Shown here piece after piece: positions 43,048 through 51,282 of a DNA stretch of 64,000 nucleotides. The first letter of the stretch is position 1; each line of letters opens with the position of its first letter. Location of the stretch: assembly GCA_002346645.1 (NCBI GenBank), contig DEAD01000016.1, forward strand, positions 85,456 to 149,455, read 5' to 3'. The stretch comes from Dehalococcoidia bacterium UBA2991. GTDB taxonomy: Bacteria > Chloroflexota > Dehalococcoidia > Tepidiformales > Tepidiformaceae. A model generated the notes under the pieces. The model worked only from the letters and a program-made list of their open reading frames with translations. It was not told the origin of the DNA and made no database searches. A program made the translations under genes and the position numbers.

Positions 43048-44289
43048 ATGAGCTACGCACAAAATCTGCGCTGTCGAGAATGTAATCGCGACTATCCCCT
43101 CGCAGCCCTCCATGTATGTGAGTTTTGTTTTGGCCCCCTTGAAGTCGTTTATGACGATGAGGGCATTAGGGCCGCTGTTTCCCGCGAAGAGATCGTGTCC
43201 CGTCCGGCCAATCTCTGGCGCTACCACGAATTTCTCCCGTGTGATCCGGAAGCTGCCATTAATATCGGGGCTGGCTTCACTCCCCTTATTCATGCAAAGA
43301 ATCTTGGAAAAGCGGTGGGTCTTCCTAACCTCTACATTAAGAACGATACCGCTAACCCGACCTGGTCCTTTAAGGATCGTGTGGTTGCGGTAGCCAGCTC
43401 TCGGGCCCGGGAGCTAGGTTATGAGAAGCTTGCCTGCGCCAGCACAGGGAACCTTGCTAATAGCGTGAGTGCCCACGCTGCTGCCGCTGGTATGGAGGCG
43501 GTCGTCCTTATTCCGGATGATCTGGAGTCAGGCAAGGTGCTGGGATCCAGTATTTACAGCCCCACCTTGGTCAAGGTGCACGGGAACTACGATGCTGTGA
43601 ACCGTCTTTGCGCTGAGTTGGCAGGATCGCGGAACTGGGCCTTCGTCAATGTCAACGTAAGGCCCTATTACGCTGAGGGCTCCAAGACGCTCGGCTTTGA
43701 GGTCGCCGAGCAGCTCGGTTGGCGGGCACCAGACCACTGCGTTGTGCCCATTGCAAGTGGCTCTCTCTTTGTGAAGATCCGCAAGGGGCTGAACGAGTTT
43801 GCCAAGGCGGGACTCATTGATGCACCCCAAACGCGAATGAGTGGTGCTCAGGCTACGGGTTGCTCGCCTGTTGCCACAGCCTGGACTGAGGGCAGTATGA
43901 ACTTCCGCCCCCAGCGCCCAGATACAATCGCTAAGTCACTCGCAATTGGCAATCCTGCTGATGGGTACTACAGCCTTGTTCAGCTTCGGGACACTAATGG
44001 TGCTTGTGCTTCTGTAAGCGATGAGGAGATCGTGGATGGAATGAAGTTGCTTGCCGAGACTGAGGGCATCTTCGCTGAGACTGCCGGTGGTGTGACTGTT
44101 GCGAGCGTTAAGCAGCTTGCTGCCGCAGGTAGAATTGATTCGGAGGAGCTTGTGGTGGCGTTCATCACCGGGGCAGGTTTTAAGACTGCTGAGGCCGTCG
44201 TTGAACATCTGGGTCCTGCTCTCGAGATTGATGCGACTGTCGAAAGCTTCGAGGCTGCTTATCAGGATCCTGAGGGGGTTTCCATCTAA
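43048..44289 (+). CDS. Threonine-synthase-like PLP enzyme, SAM-riboswitch controlled
   Basis: 413 residues, ATG with GAGAGAG upstream. N-terminal zinc ribbon LRCRECNRDYPLAALHVCEFCFGPLEV (C-x2-C, C-x2-C) in two parts, PLP Lys in NPTWSFKDRVV (about 109-119), phosphate loop STGNLANSVSAHAAA, IASGSLFVKIRKG (Gly loop) and SGAQATGCSPV. The fold is that of threonine synthase (O-phosphohomoserine substrate). The SAM riboswitch and the following NIL and MoaD-like genes suggest that it, or the operon, makes homocysteine using sulfur from the carrier protein rather than threonine; this is inference. Stop overlaps the next gene (TAATG). Confidence 0.85.
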   Translation: MSYAQNLRCRECNRDYPLAALHVCEFCFGPLEVVYDDEGIRAAVSREEIVSRPANLWRYHEFLPCDPEAAINIGAGFTPLIHAKNLGKAVGLPNLYIKNDTANPTWSFKDRVVAVASSRARELGYEKLACASTGNLANSVSAHAAAAGMEAVVLIPDDLESGKVLGSSIYSPTLVKVHGNYDAVNRLCAELAGSRNWAFVNVNVRPYYAEGSKTLGFEVAEQLGWRAPDHCVVPIASGSLFVKIRKGLNEFAKAGLIDAPQTRMSGAQATGCSPVATAWTEGSMNFRPQRPDTIAKSLAIGNPADGYYSLVQLRDTNGACASVSDEEIVDGMKLLAETEGIFAETAGGVTVASVKQLAAAGRIDSEELVVAFITGAGFKTAEAVVEHLGPALEIDATVESFEAAYQDPEGVSI

Positions 44290-44531
44290 TGGCTGTGCAA
44301 AGGCTTCGCTTCACCTTCCCTACAGATCTGATCACGGAGCCAGTGATCTATCTAATTGCAAAGCAGTTCGAGGTAATTACTAATATCCGCATGGCCGATG
44401 TGGATGAAAGCACGGGTTGGGTCATACTCGAGCTTGAAGGCACCACAGAAGAGATTGCCCGCAGTGTCGCCTGGGCCGAGAGCCGGGGCGTGCGGGTAGA
44501 TCCAATCACCGGTGACGTAATAGAAGGCTAA
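44289..44531 (+). CDS. NIL-domain protein
   Basis: 80 residues. RLRFTFPTDLITEPVIYLIAKQFEVITNIRMADV ... GWVILELEGTTEEIARSVAWAESRGVRVDPI is a stand-alone NIL domain, the ferredoxin-like domain found at the C-terminus of methionine ABC transporter MetN and in sulfur-assimilation proteins. It probably binds methionine or a sulfur intermediate. Translationally coupled to the upstream PLP enzyme. Confidence 0.85.
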   Translation: MAVQRLRFTFPTDLITEPVIYLIAKQFEVITNIRMADVDESTGWVILELEGTTEEIARSVAWAESRGVRVDPITGDVIEG

Positions 44532-44558
44532 CAACTACCAAGGAACGGAGACGATCAC

Positions 44559-44840
44559 TTGGCTGCAACAGTCCTCATTCCCCAGCCCCTTCGCCCCATT
44601 ATGGGCGACCAGGCAACCGTTGATGGTGCGGTAGGCACTCTCTCGGCTTGCATTGAAGACCTCGAGGTGCGCTTTCCCGGAGTGCGTGAGCGCATGCTAG
44701 ATGAGGACGGAGAGCTTCGTCGCTTCGTCAATGTCTACATCAATGGTGAAGACGTTCGCTTTGAGGATGGCCTGGCTACTGTCATCAATGATGGTGACGA
44801 AGTCAGCATCGTCCCAGCTGTTGCCGGGGGAGCAATCTAA
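44559..44840 (+). CDS. MoaD/ThiS-like sulfur carrier protein
   Basis: 93 residues, TTG start with AAGGAACGGAG upstream. Ubiquitin-like beta-grasp: TVDGAVGTLSACIEDLEVRFPGVRERMLDEDGELRRFVNVYINGEDVRF in several parts, then NDGDEVSIVPAVAGGAI. The Gly-Gly that becomes a thiocarboxylate is followed by two extra residues (AI), as in carriers that need C-terminal trimming (CysO/HcyS type). Sulfur donor for the PLP enzyme is the likely role. No E1-like activator or JAMM protease lies in the window. Confidence 0.85.
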   Translation: MAATVLIPQPLRPIMGDQATVDGAVGTLSACIEDLEVRFPGVRERMLDEDGELRRFVNVYINGEDVRFEDGLATVINDGDEVSIVPAVAGGAI

Positions 44841-44893
44841 GCTTCCAAGGAAAACCGTTAACAGGAACTGTTCTAAATAACCCGTTAGGGCAG

Positions 44894-44915
44894 GACATCA
44901 TCTCAATGTGATGTC
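44894..44915. terminator. Hairpin between convergent operon ends
   Basis: GACATCA (44894-44900), 8-base loop, TGATGTC (44909-44915), between the sulfur carrier stop and the tatA stop. No strong U-tract, so a weak bidirectional terminator or mRNA 3' end. Confidence 0.5.
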
Positions 44916-44928
44916 TTGGCGCAGGGCG

Positions 44929-45225
44929 CTAGAAGACGTTTCGTGTGCCGCTGTCGCTAGGTGGCGTCTCTGTTGGTGGGGCAGCGGGCTGCTGGGAAGC
45001 GGAGGGCGGAGGTGTCTCCGGCTGAGTTTCGGCCTTGACCTCTTGGGTGGCGCCTTCCTCTTCTGTCTCGTCATCCCGAACGGCTCGTCGGAATTCCTTG
45101 ATCGAGGAGCCTAAGTCGCCCCCGATCCTGCTAATACGGCCAACACCGAAGAGCAGGACGATGACCCCGACAATGATGGCGAGCTCTAGGGGTCCAAGCG
45201 GACCAATGAGCAGCGGACCAGACAT
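44929..45225 (-). CDS. tatA: Twin-arginine translocase subunit TatA/E
   Basis: 98 residues. Short N-terminal membrane helix GPLELAIIVGVIVLLFGVGRI, followed by SRIGGDLGSSIKEFRRAVRDDE (amphipathic helix with the TatA hallmark FGxxRI and K-x-F-R) and an acidic Pro/Gln/Thr-rich tail. Pore-forming component of the Tat system for folded proteins. tatC is not adjacent. Confidence 0.9.
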   Translation of the reverse strand: MSGPLLIGPLGPLELAIIVGVIVLLFGVGRISRIGGDLGSSIKEFRRAVRDDETEEEGATQEVKAETQPETPPPSASQQPAAPPTETPPSDSGTRNVF

Positions 45226-45350
45226 AAAGCCCTCCTCGTCCTCCGACCCTAGCCAGAGGAATCAGCCCTTTCATGGTACATGATGCTGCAATGGGGGGAA
45301 GGGCAATGTCTTTGCGTAGTTTTTCTGCGCGTATTTGCTTGGGCGGTTAA

Positions 45351-45373
45351 CTAACTGAGATTGACTCAGTTAG
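45351..45373 (-). terminator. 9-bp hairpin downstream of XdhC-like gene
   Basis: CTAACTGAG (45351-45359), loop of 5, CTCAGTTAG (45365-45373); perfect stem followed on the minus strand by TTAACC. It may end the XdhC-like transcript, or act in the leader of tatA, since it lies in the 170-base gap between the two. Confidence 0.55.
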
Positions 45374-45395
45374 GACACTTTTGAGAAAAGGAACT

Positions 45396-45707
45396 TTAGG
45401 TAAGGCGTTCGACGAATACGTCCATTACGCCGCCGCAGATTTTGTCCTCTCCGTCTGTGGGTTCCGTAAGGTCCACAGTGACGATACGGGTACTGCCGTC
45501 TTCCAGCACTTCCATGGCCTCCTGCCATACCTCCGCCTCTCCACAGCCTCCGCCGATGGTACCGAAGAACGAGCCATCCTTGCGGACCACCATCTTGGCC
45601 CCTGTTTTACGTGGGGTGGATCCCCGTGTTCGAGCAACTGTCGCCAGCACAACCGGCTCCTCTTGCTCTAGAGCGCTTGCAATTTGCCTAAAGATTTCTT
45701 CATTCAC
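45396..45707 (-). CDS. XdhC/CoxI-family protein, N-terminal domain only
   Basis: 103 residues from GTG 45707 (the longer frame to 45809 has no family match). IFRQIASALEQEEPVVLATVARTRGSTPRKTGAKMVVRKDGSFFGTIGGGCGEAEVW in several parts is the CoxI/XdhC N-terminal domain, with the RGSTPRxxGA and GTIGGGC motifs. The Rossmann C-terminal domain of full XdhC is missing, as in the single-domain members. It helps insert or sulfurate the molybdenum cofactor of hydroxylases; none of these enzymes is in the window. Confidence 0.8.
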   Translation of the reverse strand: MNEEIFRQIASALEQEEPVVLATVARTRGSTPRKTGAKMVVRKDGSFFGTIGGGCGEAEVWQEAMEVLEDGSTRIVTVDLTEPTDGEDKICGGVMDVFVERLT

Positions 45708-45785
45708 CTTTTGATACTGCCGCCCCCAGGCGCCCCCCGCAAGCCGATAAGGCTTTTGTCCCCCTAATTCTCTACCATCGTGTGG

Positions 45786-46424
45786 ATGACCGCTCTTGTT
45801 ATTGATCATTTAATTTTGGCGACGGCCAATATCGAGAAAACGGTATCGAGGCTCAAAAGCGACTACGGTCTCATTTCAGTTCGGGGCGGCAGGCATGCCG
45901 GTCAAGGTACCGGCAATAGTATCGTTCCTATAGGTGACGCTTATATAGAGATCCTGGGTATCGTCGATGAAATCGAAGCCGAAGCTAGTCCCATGGGAAC
46001 CTGGCTTCGGCAGCAAACCAGGAATGGGGATTGCATTGCTGGTCTCTGCTTACGGGCAGGTTCGGCTAGATTCGATGATATCTGCGCTCGACTAGACCTG
46101 CGGTCCCTCTTGATGTCTCGGGACGCTCCTAATGGTGTAACTCTCCACTGGAGACTGGCTGGCCTTGCTGAGACAATGGGTGACCCTTCTCGCGCCTTTT
46201 TTATTGATTGGGATGTTCCTCTAGAACACCATCCCTCCCGTAGTTTCGTCTCCCACCAAATAGAGCCTCTCGGTTTTGCTTGGGTTGAGCTCGCGGGTAA
46301 TCCCGAGGATATCCAGGGATGGGTAGGTGAAAAGGTCCGTGGCCTGCGCACCTCATCTGCGGAACCCCGGGGGATAAGCGCTGCTATTGCTCTTGCAGAC
46401 GGGAGGGAAATTTTATTGAGTTAG
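45786..46424 (+). CDS. VOC/glyoxalase-like-domain protein
   Basis: 212 residues from ATG 45786. IDHLILATANIEKTVSRLKSDYGLISVRGGRHAGQGTGNSIVPIGDAYIEILGIVD in pieces is the Glyoxalase_3 pattern, with H near residue 8 and E near 59 as candidate metal ligands. Second half HPSRSFVSHQIEPLGFAWVELAGN. Enzyme of unknown substrate. Its 3' end overlaps the convergent esterase gene by 12 bases. Confidence 0.78.
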   Translation: MTALVIDHLILATANIEKTVSRLKSDYGLISVRGGRHAGQGTGNSIVPIGDAYIEILGIVDEIEAEASPMGTWLRQQTRNGDCIAGLCLRAGSARFDDICARLDLRSLLMSRDAPNGVTLHWRLAGLAETMGDPSRAFFIDWDVPLEHHPSRSFVSHQIEPLGFAWVELAGNPEDIQGWVGEKVRGLRTSSAEPRGISAAIALADGREILLS

Positions 46425-47375
46425 CCGTACTCGTTCTCGTATGAAGGCTTGTATGTGTCGGGTGGCTTCTCGTCCTATTGCAATAGGGGCAGCGTCGAAG
46501 CCATGAGGACCACCAGGATAGACAGCTAGCTCTGATTCGTTCCCAGCTGCCAGCCAGCGGGTATGCATGAATAGTGAGTCATCTAGAAGCGGGTCATACG
46601 AACCGACTGTGAAGAGGGCGGGTGGCATGTTTTGGAGGTTGGCATTCAGAGGCGATATATCTGGATCGGCAGTGTCCTGTCCCGGGATAAACATCTCATA
46701 GAAGCGCTCGATCGCGACACGGTCGAGTCCCCCCTCGGGCCCTACCCCTAATCGTTGACTTGGTGTCATAGAAAGGTCGTACGGTCCGTAGACGAGATTA
46801 GCTCCTGCAAAGTTGGTGTACCCGTGCCGATCTCGCATCCGCAGCAGGGTAACGGCTGCAAGGTGTGCTCCCGCCGACCCTCCCCCGATGAGTAGCTTTT
46901 CTGTCCCAAAATTTGCTGATGCATTTTCAGCAAGCCACACGGCCGCGGCTTCACAGTCGTCGGGGCCTGCAGGGTAGGGGTGCTCTGGAGCAAGGCGATA
47001 GTCGACGCTCACGGTAGCGAGGCCAAATGTTTCTACGAGTGCTAGGTTGGCCTGGTCGCTCATGCGTGCCCGGCCGATTACCCAGCCCCCTCCGTGAATG
47101 TCGAGATAAACCCCAGTGGGCTCCCTGTCCTCTGGTCTGATAATGCGCACTGTGGCGCCCTTACCCATGCCTGGGACTGCGTATTCCTCAGCGCGGTCGA
47201 CAGAGGGAGGTACAGGAAAGGCTCCTCCTCCTTCATCCATCAGCTGCCGAAGTTGACCAAGGTCAGTGTTGTCCATTGAAGGCATCTGCTCGCGCATTGC
47301 TATTGAAGCTGCTACGAAGTCGCGTGTCTCCTGGGTGATGGCGTCATCCCCGAAAACGCTGGCGTCAAAAGGCAA
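46413..47375 (-). CDS. Alpha/beta hydrolase, HSL-type esterase
   Basis: 320 residues, ATG with AGGAGG-like sequence upstream. HGGG oxyanion motif in VYLDIHGGGWVIGRA (about 90-104), nucleophile in LIGGGSAGAHLAAVTL (GxSxG, about 162-177), Asp in TVGSYDPLLDD, His in YPGGPHGFDA. Hydrolyses carboxyl esters, substrate unknown. It starts 10 bases after the AhpD-like selenoprotein gene, so likely co-transcribed. Confidence 0.88.
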   Translation of the reverse strand: MPFDASVFGDDAITQETRDFVAASIAMREQMPSMDNTDLGQLRQLMDEGGGAFPVPPSVDRAEEYAVPGMGKGATVRIIRPEDREPTGVYLDIHGGGWVIGRARMSDQANLALVETFGLATVSVDYRLAPEHPYPAGPDDCEAAAVWLAENASANFGTEKLLIGGGSAGAHLAAVTLLRMRDRHGYTNFAGANLVYGPYDLSMTPSQRLGVGPEGGLDRVAIERFYEMFIPGQDTADPDISPLNANLQNMPPALFTVGSYDPLLDDSLFMHTRWLAAGNESELAVYPGGPHGFDAAPIAIGREATRHIQAFIRERVRLTQ

Positions 47376-47385
47376 GGTAGTCCTC

Positions 47386-47895
47386 CTAAGAAGGCTTTAG
47401 GCCAAAAGAGTGGATAAGTCGCCCGAAGCCCATATAGCTAATAATGGCCCAGCCGATTTCCATGATCTGTTCCTCGGTGTAATGCTGACTGAGTTCTTCG
47501 AATAATTCGTTGTCAATGTTGGAGTGATCAATAAAGAGACGTTCGGTGTAGTGGAAAGCGGCCTTTTCAGCCTCATTGAAATCTTGGTCAACCCACGTCG
47601 CAATTTTGGAAACGGTCGTCTCCCCGAGAATGTCTCCTTCCCCTGACAGAGGAAGTCGGGCTGCTTGTCAGAAAGCGCAGGCGTTCAGTTGGGCAACCCT
47701 GAGACGGATCATTTCCTTCAAACGAGCAGAGACGGCACCGCTCTTGATTAGGGGCTGATACCAGGCCATCCATGCGTCTAGAAGTTCTGCGTTGTGTCCG
47801 AAGACACGTGTGAAATTGTCCTTACTGCCACGAAGCCGTGCAGGTAGCTCCTCATCCTGGGCAAGACGGATGTGGGGTAGTGGGGATTCGGTCAC
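47386..47895 (-). CDS. AhpD/CMD-like selenoprotein (CxxU), candidate
   Basis: Read with TGA 47668-47670 as selenocysteine, this is one 169-residue protein, from GTG/ATG-type start at 47895 to TAG 47386-47388, Sec at codon 76. Before the TGA: LKEMIRLRVAQLNACAF, exactly the family consensus of the peroxidase motif; after it: QAARLPLSGEGDILGE, then helices (KAAFHYTERLFID, EQIMEIGWAIISYMGFGR). UGA replaces the second Cys of CxxC, and the following His is Arg, just as in the gene at 19217. Flanked 10 bases on each side by the TPP enzyme and the esterase. The two independent cases at the same codon argue against a chance nonsense mutation. Confidence 0.85.
47637..47670 (-). promoter_or_regulatory. 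Candidate bacterial SECIS element
   Basis: Minus strand: UGA (47670-47668), 12 bases, CTTCCTC (47655-47649), loop TGTCA, GGGGAAG (47643-47637): 7 bp with one U-G pair, G in the second loop base. Nineteen bases separate UGA and loop, against twenty in the gene at 19217. Confidence 0.72.
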
Positions 47896-47905
47896 GGCGT
47901 GAAGT

Positions 47906-49549
47906 CTACCCTAGGTACGCTGACCCGGACCTCCTACCTTTCGGGTCGGTCAGCACATTAACCAGGGCAACTGTATTGGCTGAGAGGGCCTCCTTAATTG
48001 CAGGGATGATGTCAGCCGGATCCTCGACACGACGGGACCATCCTCCCACCATCTCTACCGTTTTTTCGTATGCGATGGGCAGAAGAGCAGCGATTGGGGG
48101 GGCGTCCTCGGCGAACTGGCGGTCTTGGATGGAGTGCCCTGCGATGCCACCGTTGTTTGACACGACGATGACGATATTTGCTCCCACGCGAGCAGCTGTT
48201 TCCACCTCCATGGCGGCAGCGCCGAAGGCATAGTCTCCAAGTACGGCTACGACCTGCTGCTCAGGGCGAGCTAGCTTGGCTCCGATAGCGTAGGGAAGGC
48301 CAGTCCCCATGCATCCGGTAGTGCCGGAATTGAGGCGCATCCGCGACCCGAAGCTGGGAATAACCGCACGGGCGACGCCCATTGTTAATTCAGCGTCGAC
48401 TGTAACCGTGGCGTCACGATCGAGGCAGTCGCGTACGTCGCGTAACAGGCGGAAGTGATTGATGGGTACCTCGTCGGAGGCCATTGCCTCTTCCGAGCTT
48501 GCTTCGTTGCGGGAGCGTGTCTCCGACAGTGTGCTTACCCAGTCGGTGGTGCTCACACGTAGCCTGCGTCCCTCCAGTAGTCCATTGAGCTGGTCTACGG
48601 CAATAGCGCAGTCCGCGACGATACCTGTCTCGATGTCTGCTCCGCTGTAGAACTCCTCTGCAACGATGTCGATATGGGCGAGGCGAACCCCTTGGGCAAA
48701 TCGAGGAGCGCGTCCGAACTGGAACACCCAATTGAATCGTCCTCCAACCATGAGAACTGCATCCGCGTTGCTCAGTGCTGAAGATCGAGCAGCGTTCATG
48801 AACATAGGGTGGTCGTCAGGAATTGAGCCTCGCCCCATGGGGGAGGAGACGAAAGGAATTCCGAGGTCCACGAGCCTTTGCAGAGACGGACCTGCCTCTG
48901 CCCAACCGGCACCTTTTCCCATGATTACCAGAGGGCGTTCCGCCTCGGTGAGCATGTCTGCTACCGCAGACAGGGCTGCTGGGTCAGGATGGGGGGCCGT
49001 AATCTCAGGCTCGTTTGTTCGCCATAGGACAGCATCCTCGTCAAAGCGCGTTCGGATTAGCTCAGCTGGAAAGTCGAGGTAGACAGAGCCTGGGCGACCA
49101 TTCAGGGAGCGTCCTAAGGCGAGATGTAAATACTCGGCGATACGTTCCTGGCTATCGACCTGGGTCGCCCATTTGCAGGCAGGAGCGGCAAATGCGACCT
49201 GGTTAGCTTCCTGAAAGGCTCCTAACCCGCGTTCTTTGCTCGCTGACGAGCCCCCTAAAACAACCAATGGCATGGCACTTTCAGTGGCCACGTACATGGG
49301 TGTGATGGCGTTGGTAAGGGCAGGGCCTGAACCGACTACGAGCACGCCTGGCTTTCCTCTCGCCCAGCCCCAAGCTGAAGCTGCGAAGCCTGCTGAAACT
49401 TCGTGACGGCAATTCACCACAGTAATGCCCTCTCGCTCCATTGCTGCCATGACCTCGATCATGGGTCCCGCTACCACGCCAAAGGCCGTGTCTATGCCGG
49501 CTGCCTTTAGTTGACGCGCGATAATCTCTCCGCCGTTCAGTTCTGCCAC
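47906..49549 (-). CDS. Thiamine-pyrophosphate-dependent enzyme (acetolactate-synthase-like)
   Basis: 547 residues from GTG 49549; a start at 49579 would add ten unmatched residues. N-terminal TPP-Pyr domain with the catalytic Glu in VNCRHEVSAGFAASAWG (about 50-66), middle Rossmann-like domain (ADMLTEAERPLVIMGKGAGWAEAG), and C-terminal TPP-binding GDYAFGAAAMEVETAARVGANIVIVVSNNGG (about 442-472; GDx...NN motif). It decarboxylates or ligates 2-oxo acids or acyl-CoA such as oxalyl-CoA; the reaction is not decided. In the same cluster as the acyl-CoA and aldolase genes. Confidence 0.85.
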   Translation of the reverse strand: MAELNGGEIIARQLKAAGIDTAFGVVAGPMIEVMAAMEREGITVVNCRHEVSAGFAASAWGWARGKPGVLVVGSGPALTNAITPMYVATESAMPLVVLGGSSASKERGLGAFQEANQVAFAAPACKWATQVDSQERIAEYLHLALGRSLNGRPGSVYLDFPAELIRTRFDEDAVLWRTNEPEITAPHPDPAALSAVADMLTEAERPLVIMGKGAGWAEAGPSLQRLVDLGIPFVSSPMGRGSIPDDHPMFMNAARSSALSNADAVLMVGGRFNWVFQFGRAPRFAQGVRLAHIDIVAEEFYSGADIETGIVADCAIAVDQLNGLLEGRRLRVSTTDWVSTLSETRSRNEASSEEAMASDEVPINHFRLLRDVRDCLDRDATVTVDAELTMGVARAVIPSFGSRMRLNSGTTGCMGTGLPYAIGAKLARPEQQVVAVLGDYAFGAAAMEVETAARVGANIVIVVSNNGGIAGHSIQDRQFAEDAPPIAALLPIAYEKTVEMVGGWSRRVEDPADIIPAIKEALSANTVALVNVLTDPKGRRSGSAYLG

Positions 49550-49651
49550 GTCTTTGTCTCCGTCTTGAGGTGGGCGCAATCGTACGCCCCGAGCGGGGCA
49601 GTTCGTGCGAAGCCTAGAATCGGGCGTCGCTATCGCGACTGAGGAGGGTCT

Positions 49652-50410
49652 ATGGATCGGCTTGAAGGGAAAGTGGCACTCGTAACAGGGGCAGGCTCAG
49701 GAATTGGCAAGTCTTCGGCAATGCGTTTCGCTGCCGAGGGTGCAAGTGTTATGTGTCTGGACCTTGACGAATCTGCTGCGCAAGGGACCGCCGCTGCAAT
49801 AGCTGAGGGCGGTGGCTCAAGTGCCGCTCTGGTTGTGGACGTTTCTGTGGAAGAGGAGGTGAAGGCTTCCTGTGAGAAAACAGTTCGTGAGTTGGGTGGC
49901 CTAGACGTGCTCATGAACAACGCTGGTATCGGTCGTGCCGAGTGGGATGTCACAATCGCCATCAACTTGAGTGGTGTCTACTATGGTCTTCTTCATGGTG
50001 GCGCCTTAATGGCGGAGCGCGGAGGGGGATCTATCATTAGCACGGCTTCGATTGCGGGGCTTGTTGGCCTCGTCAGTAGCCGTGTAACTGAGTTTCCTCC
50101 AGTCGATGGTTCTGGTGCGTACATCGCTGCCAAGCACGGGGTTGTAGGACTCACTCGCCAGTTTTCGCTTATTTATGCCCAGCATGATGTGCGCGTTAAT
50201 GCCATTGCCCCTGGTTACATCCGTACGCCGCTAATAAACGAGACGTTGGAAGATTTGGAAGCGGTTTACAACTTGGAGTCGCTGCATCCTATGGGCCGTC
50301 TCGGAGAACCTGAGGAGATTGCCGCCGCTGCTGCCTTCCTCGCCAGTGACGATGCATCGTTCATTACCGGGATCACTCTTCCTGTGGATGGAGGCTATAC
50401 AGCTCGATAA
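49652..50410 (+). CDS. Short-chain dehydrogenase/reductase
   Basis: 252 residues, ATG with GAGGG upstream. NAD(P)-binding VALVTGAGSGIGKSSAMRF (9-27), acidic residue after the second strand (CLDLDES), NNAGIGR near 88, catalytic Ser in SIISTASIAG, Tyr-Lys in SGAYIAAKHGVVG (YxxxK), and the C-terminal GRLGEPEEIAAAAAFLASDDASFITGITLPVDGG in parts. NAD-dependent oxidation of a hydroxyacyl or alcohol substrate. Divergent from the TPP enzyme. Confidence 0.92.
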   Translation: MDRLEGKVALVTGAGSGIGKSSAMRFAAEGASVMCLDLDESAAQGTAAAIAEGGGSSAALVVDVSVEEEVKASCEKTVRELGGLDVLMNNAGIGRAEWDVTIAINLSGVYYGLLHGGALMAERGGGSIISTASIAGLVGLVSSRVTEFPPVDGSGAYIAAKHGVVGLTRQFSLIYAQHDVRVNAIAPGYIRTPLINETLEDLEAVYNLESLHPMGRLGEPEEIAAAAAFLASDDASFITGITLPVDGGYTAR

Positions 50411-50476
50411 AGGGGCGTAGTGCTATGGACACTTCCCTGGGATGACGCTGTAACCATTGCAAAATGGCAGAGGGTT

Positions 50477-51238
50477 CTAATTGGATCGGGCAATCTTTAG
50501 GTCTGCTCGGGCCGCAACTCGCATGCCCCCCTGGTCACTGCTGATCGTCACGAGCTGGAAGCCTGAAGCAGCATGTTTTTCGGCAAGATCTGCGTTGGCG
50601 TGGATACCTGCAACCACTCCCGAGGCCTTGCAGGCTTTGGCTATTCTTAAGCGCTCCTTTTCGAAGCGTCCCTCGTTGGCCATCGCCGGTTGTTGTCCCA
50701 GGGTGATGCTAAGGTCGGCTGGTCCCACATAAACAGCATCGATTCCGGGCACTGAGAGGATATTGTCGAGGTTATCAAGAGCCTGCTCTGTTTCGATCAT
50801 TGGGATGCAGGCCACCTCAGTGTTTGCGTGTTCGAAGTAATCCGCTCCCGCATAAATAGTTGCCCGTAGGGGGCCAAAGCTACGATTTCCCAGGGGGTGG
50901 TAGCGGCAGGCCGCTACTGCTGCAGTAGCTTCCTCCACGCTGTTCACCATTGGAATGATGACTCCCATTGCCCCTGCATCGAGCATCTTCATGATGATTC
51001 CAGGCTCGTTCCAGGGGACCCGAACAAAAGGCATTGTTTCTGTGGTGCTGATCGCCTGCAGCATTGTGAGGGCTGTTTGGTAGTCAATGCCGCCATGCTG
51101 CATGTCGATGCAGACATAGTCGAAGTCCTCGTTGGCCATGATTTCAGCGCTTAGGGAGCTTGGTAGAGAGAGCCAGCCCCCATAGGCCACAGCACCTGCT
51201 CGCCAGAGGGACTTCACTGTGTTCTCACGCATGGACAA
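50477..51238 (-). CDS. HpcH/HpaI-type 2-oxo-acid aldolase
   Basis: 253 residues. Active-site His in FDYVCIDMQHGGIDYQTA (about 40-57), substrate Arg in PFVRVPWNEPG, metal Glu in ACIPMIETEQALDNL, metal Asp in DAVYVGPADLSITLG. Class II metal-dependent aldolase that cleaves 4-hydroxy-2-oxo acids. Stands in a cluster with a thiolase pair and the SDR, which suits degradation of an aromatic or branched compound. Inference only. Confidence 0.9.
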   Translation of the reverse strand: MSMRENTVKSLWRAGAVAYGGWLSLPSSLSAEIMANEDFDYVCIDMQHGGIDYQTALTMLQAISTTETMPFVRVPWNEPGIIMKMLDAGAMGVIIPMVNSVEEATAAVAACRYHPLGNRSFGPLRATIYAGADYFEHANTEVACIPMIETEQALDNLDNILSVPGIDAVYVGPADLSITLGQQPAMANEGRFEKERLRIAKACKASGVVAGIHANADLAEKHAASGFQLVTISSDQGGMRVAARADLKIARSN

Positions 51239-51282
51239 CCACCTTCCCTAATGGGCCCAGCTTACTGTTCAACTGGCAGTAT

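Noticed and set aside
47397..47603. 68-residue minus-strand frame
   Set aside because: Out of frame with the AhpD-like protein, which continues through the UGA with good family match.
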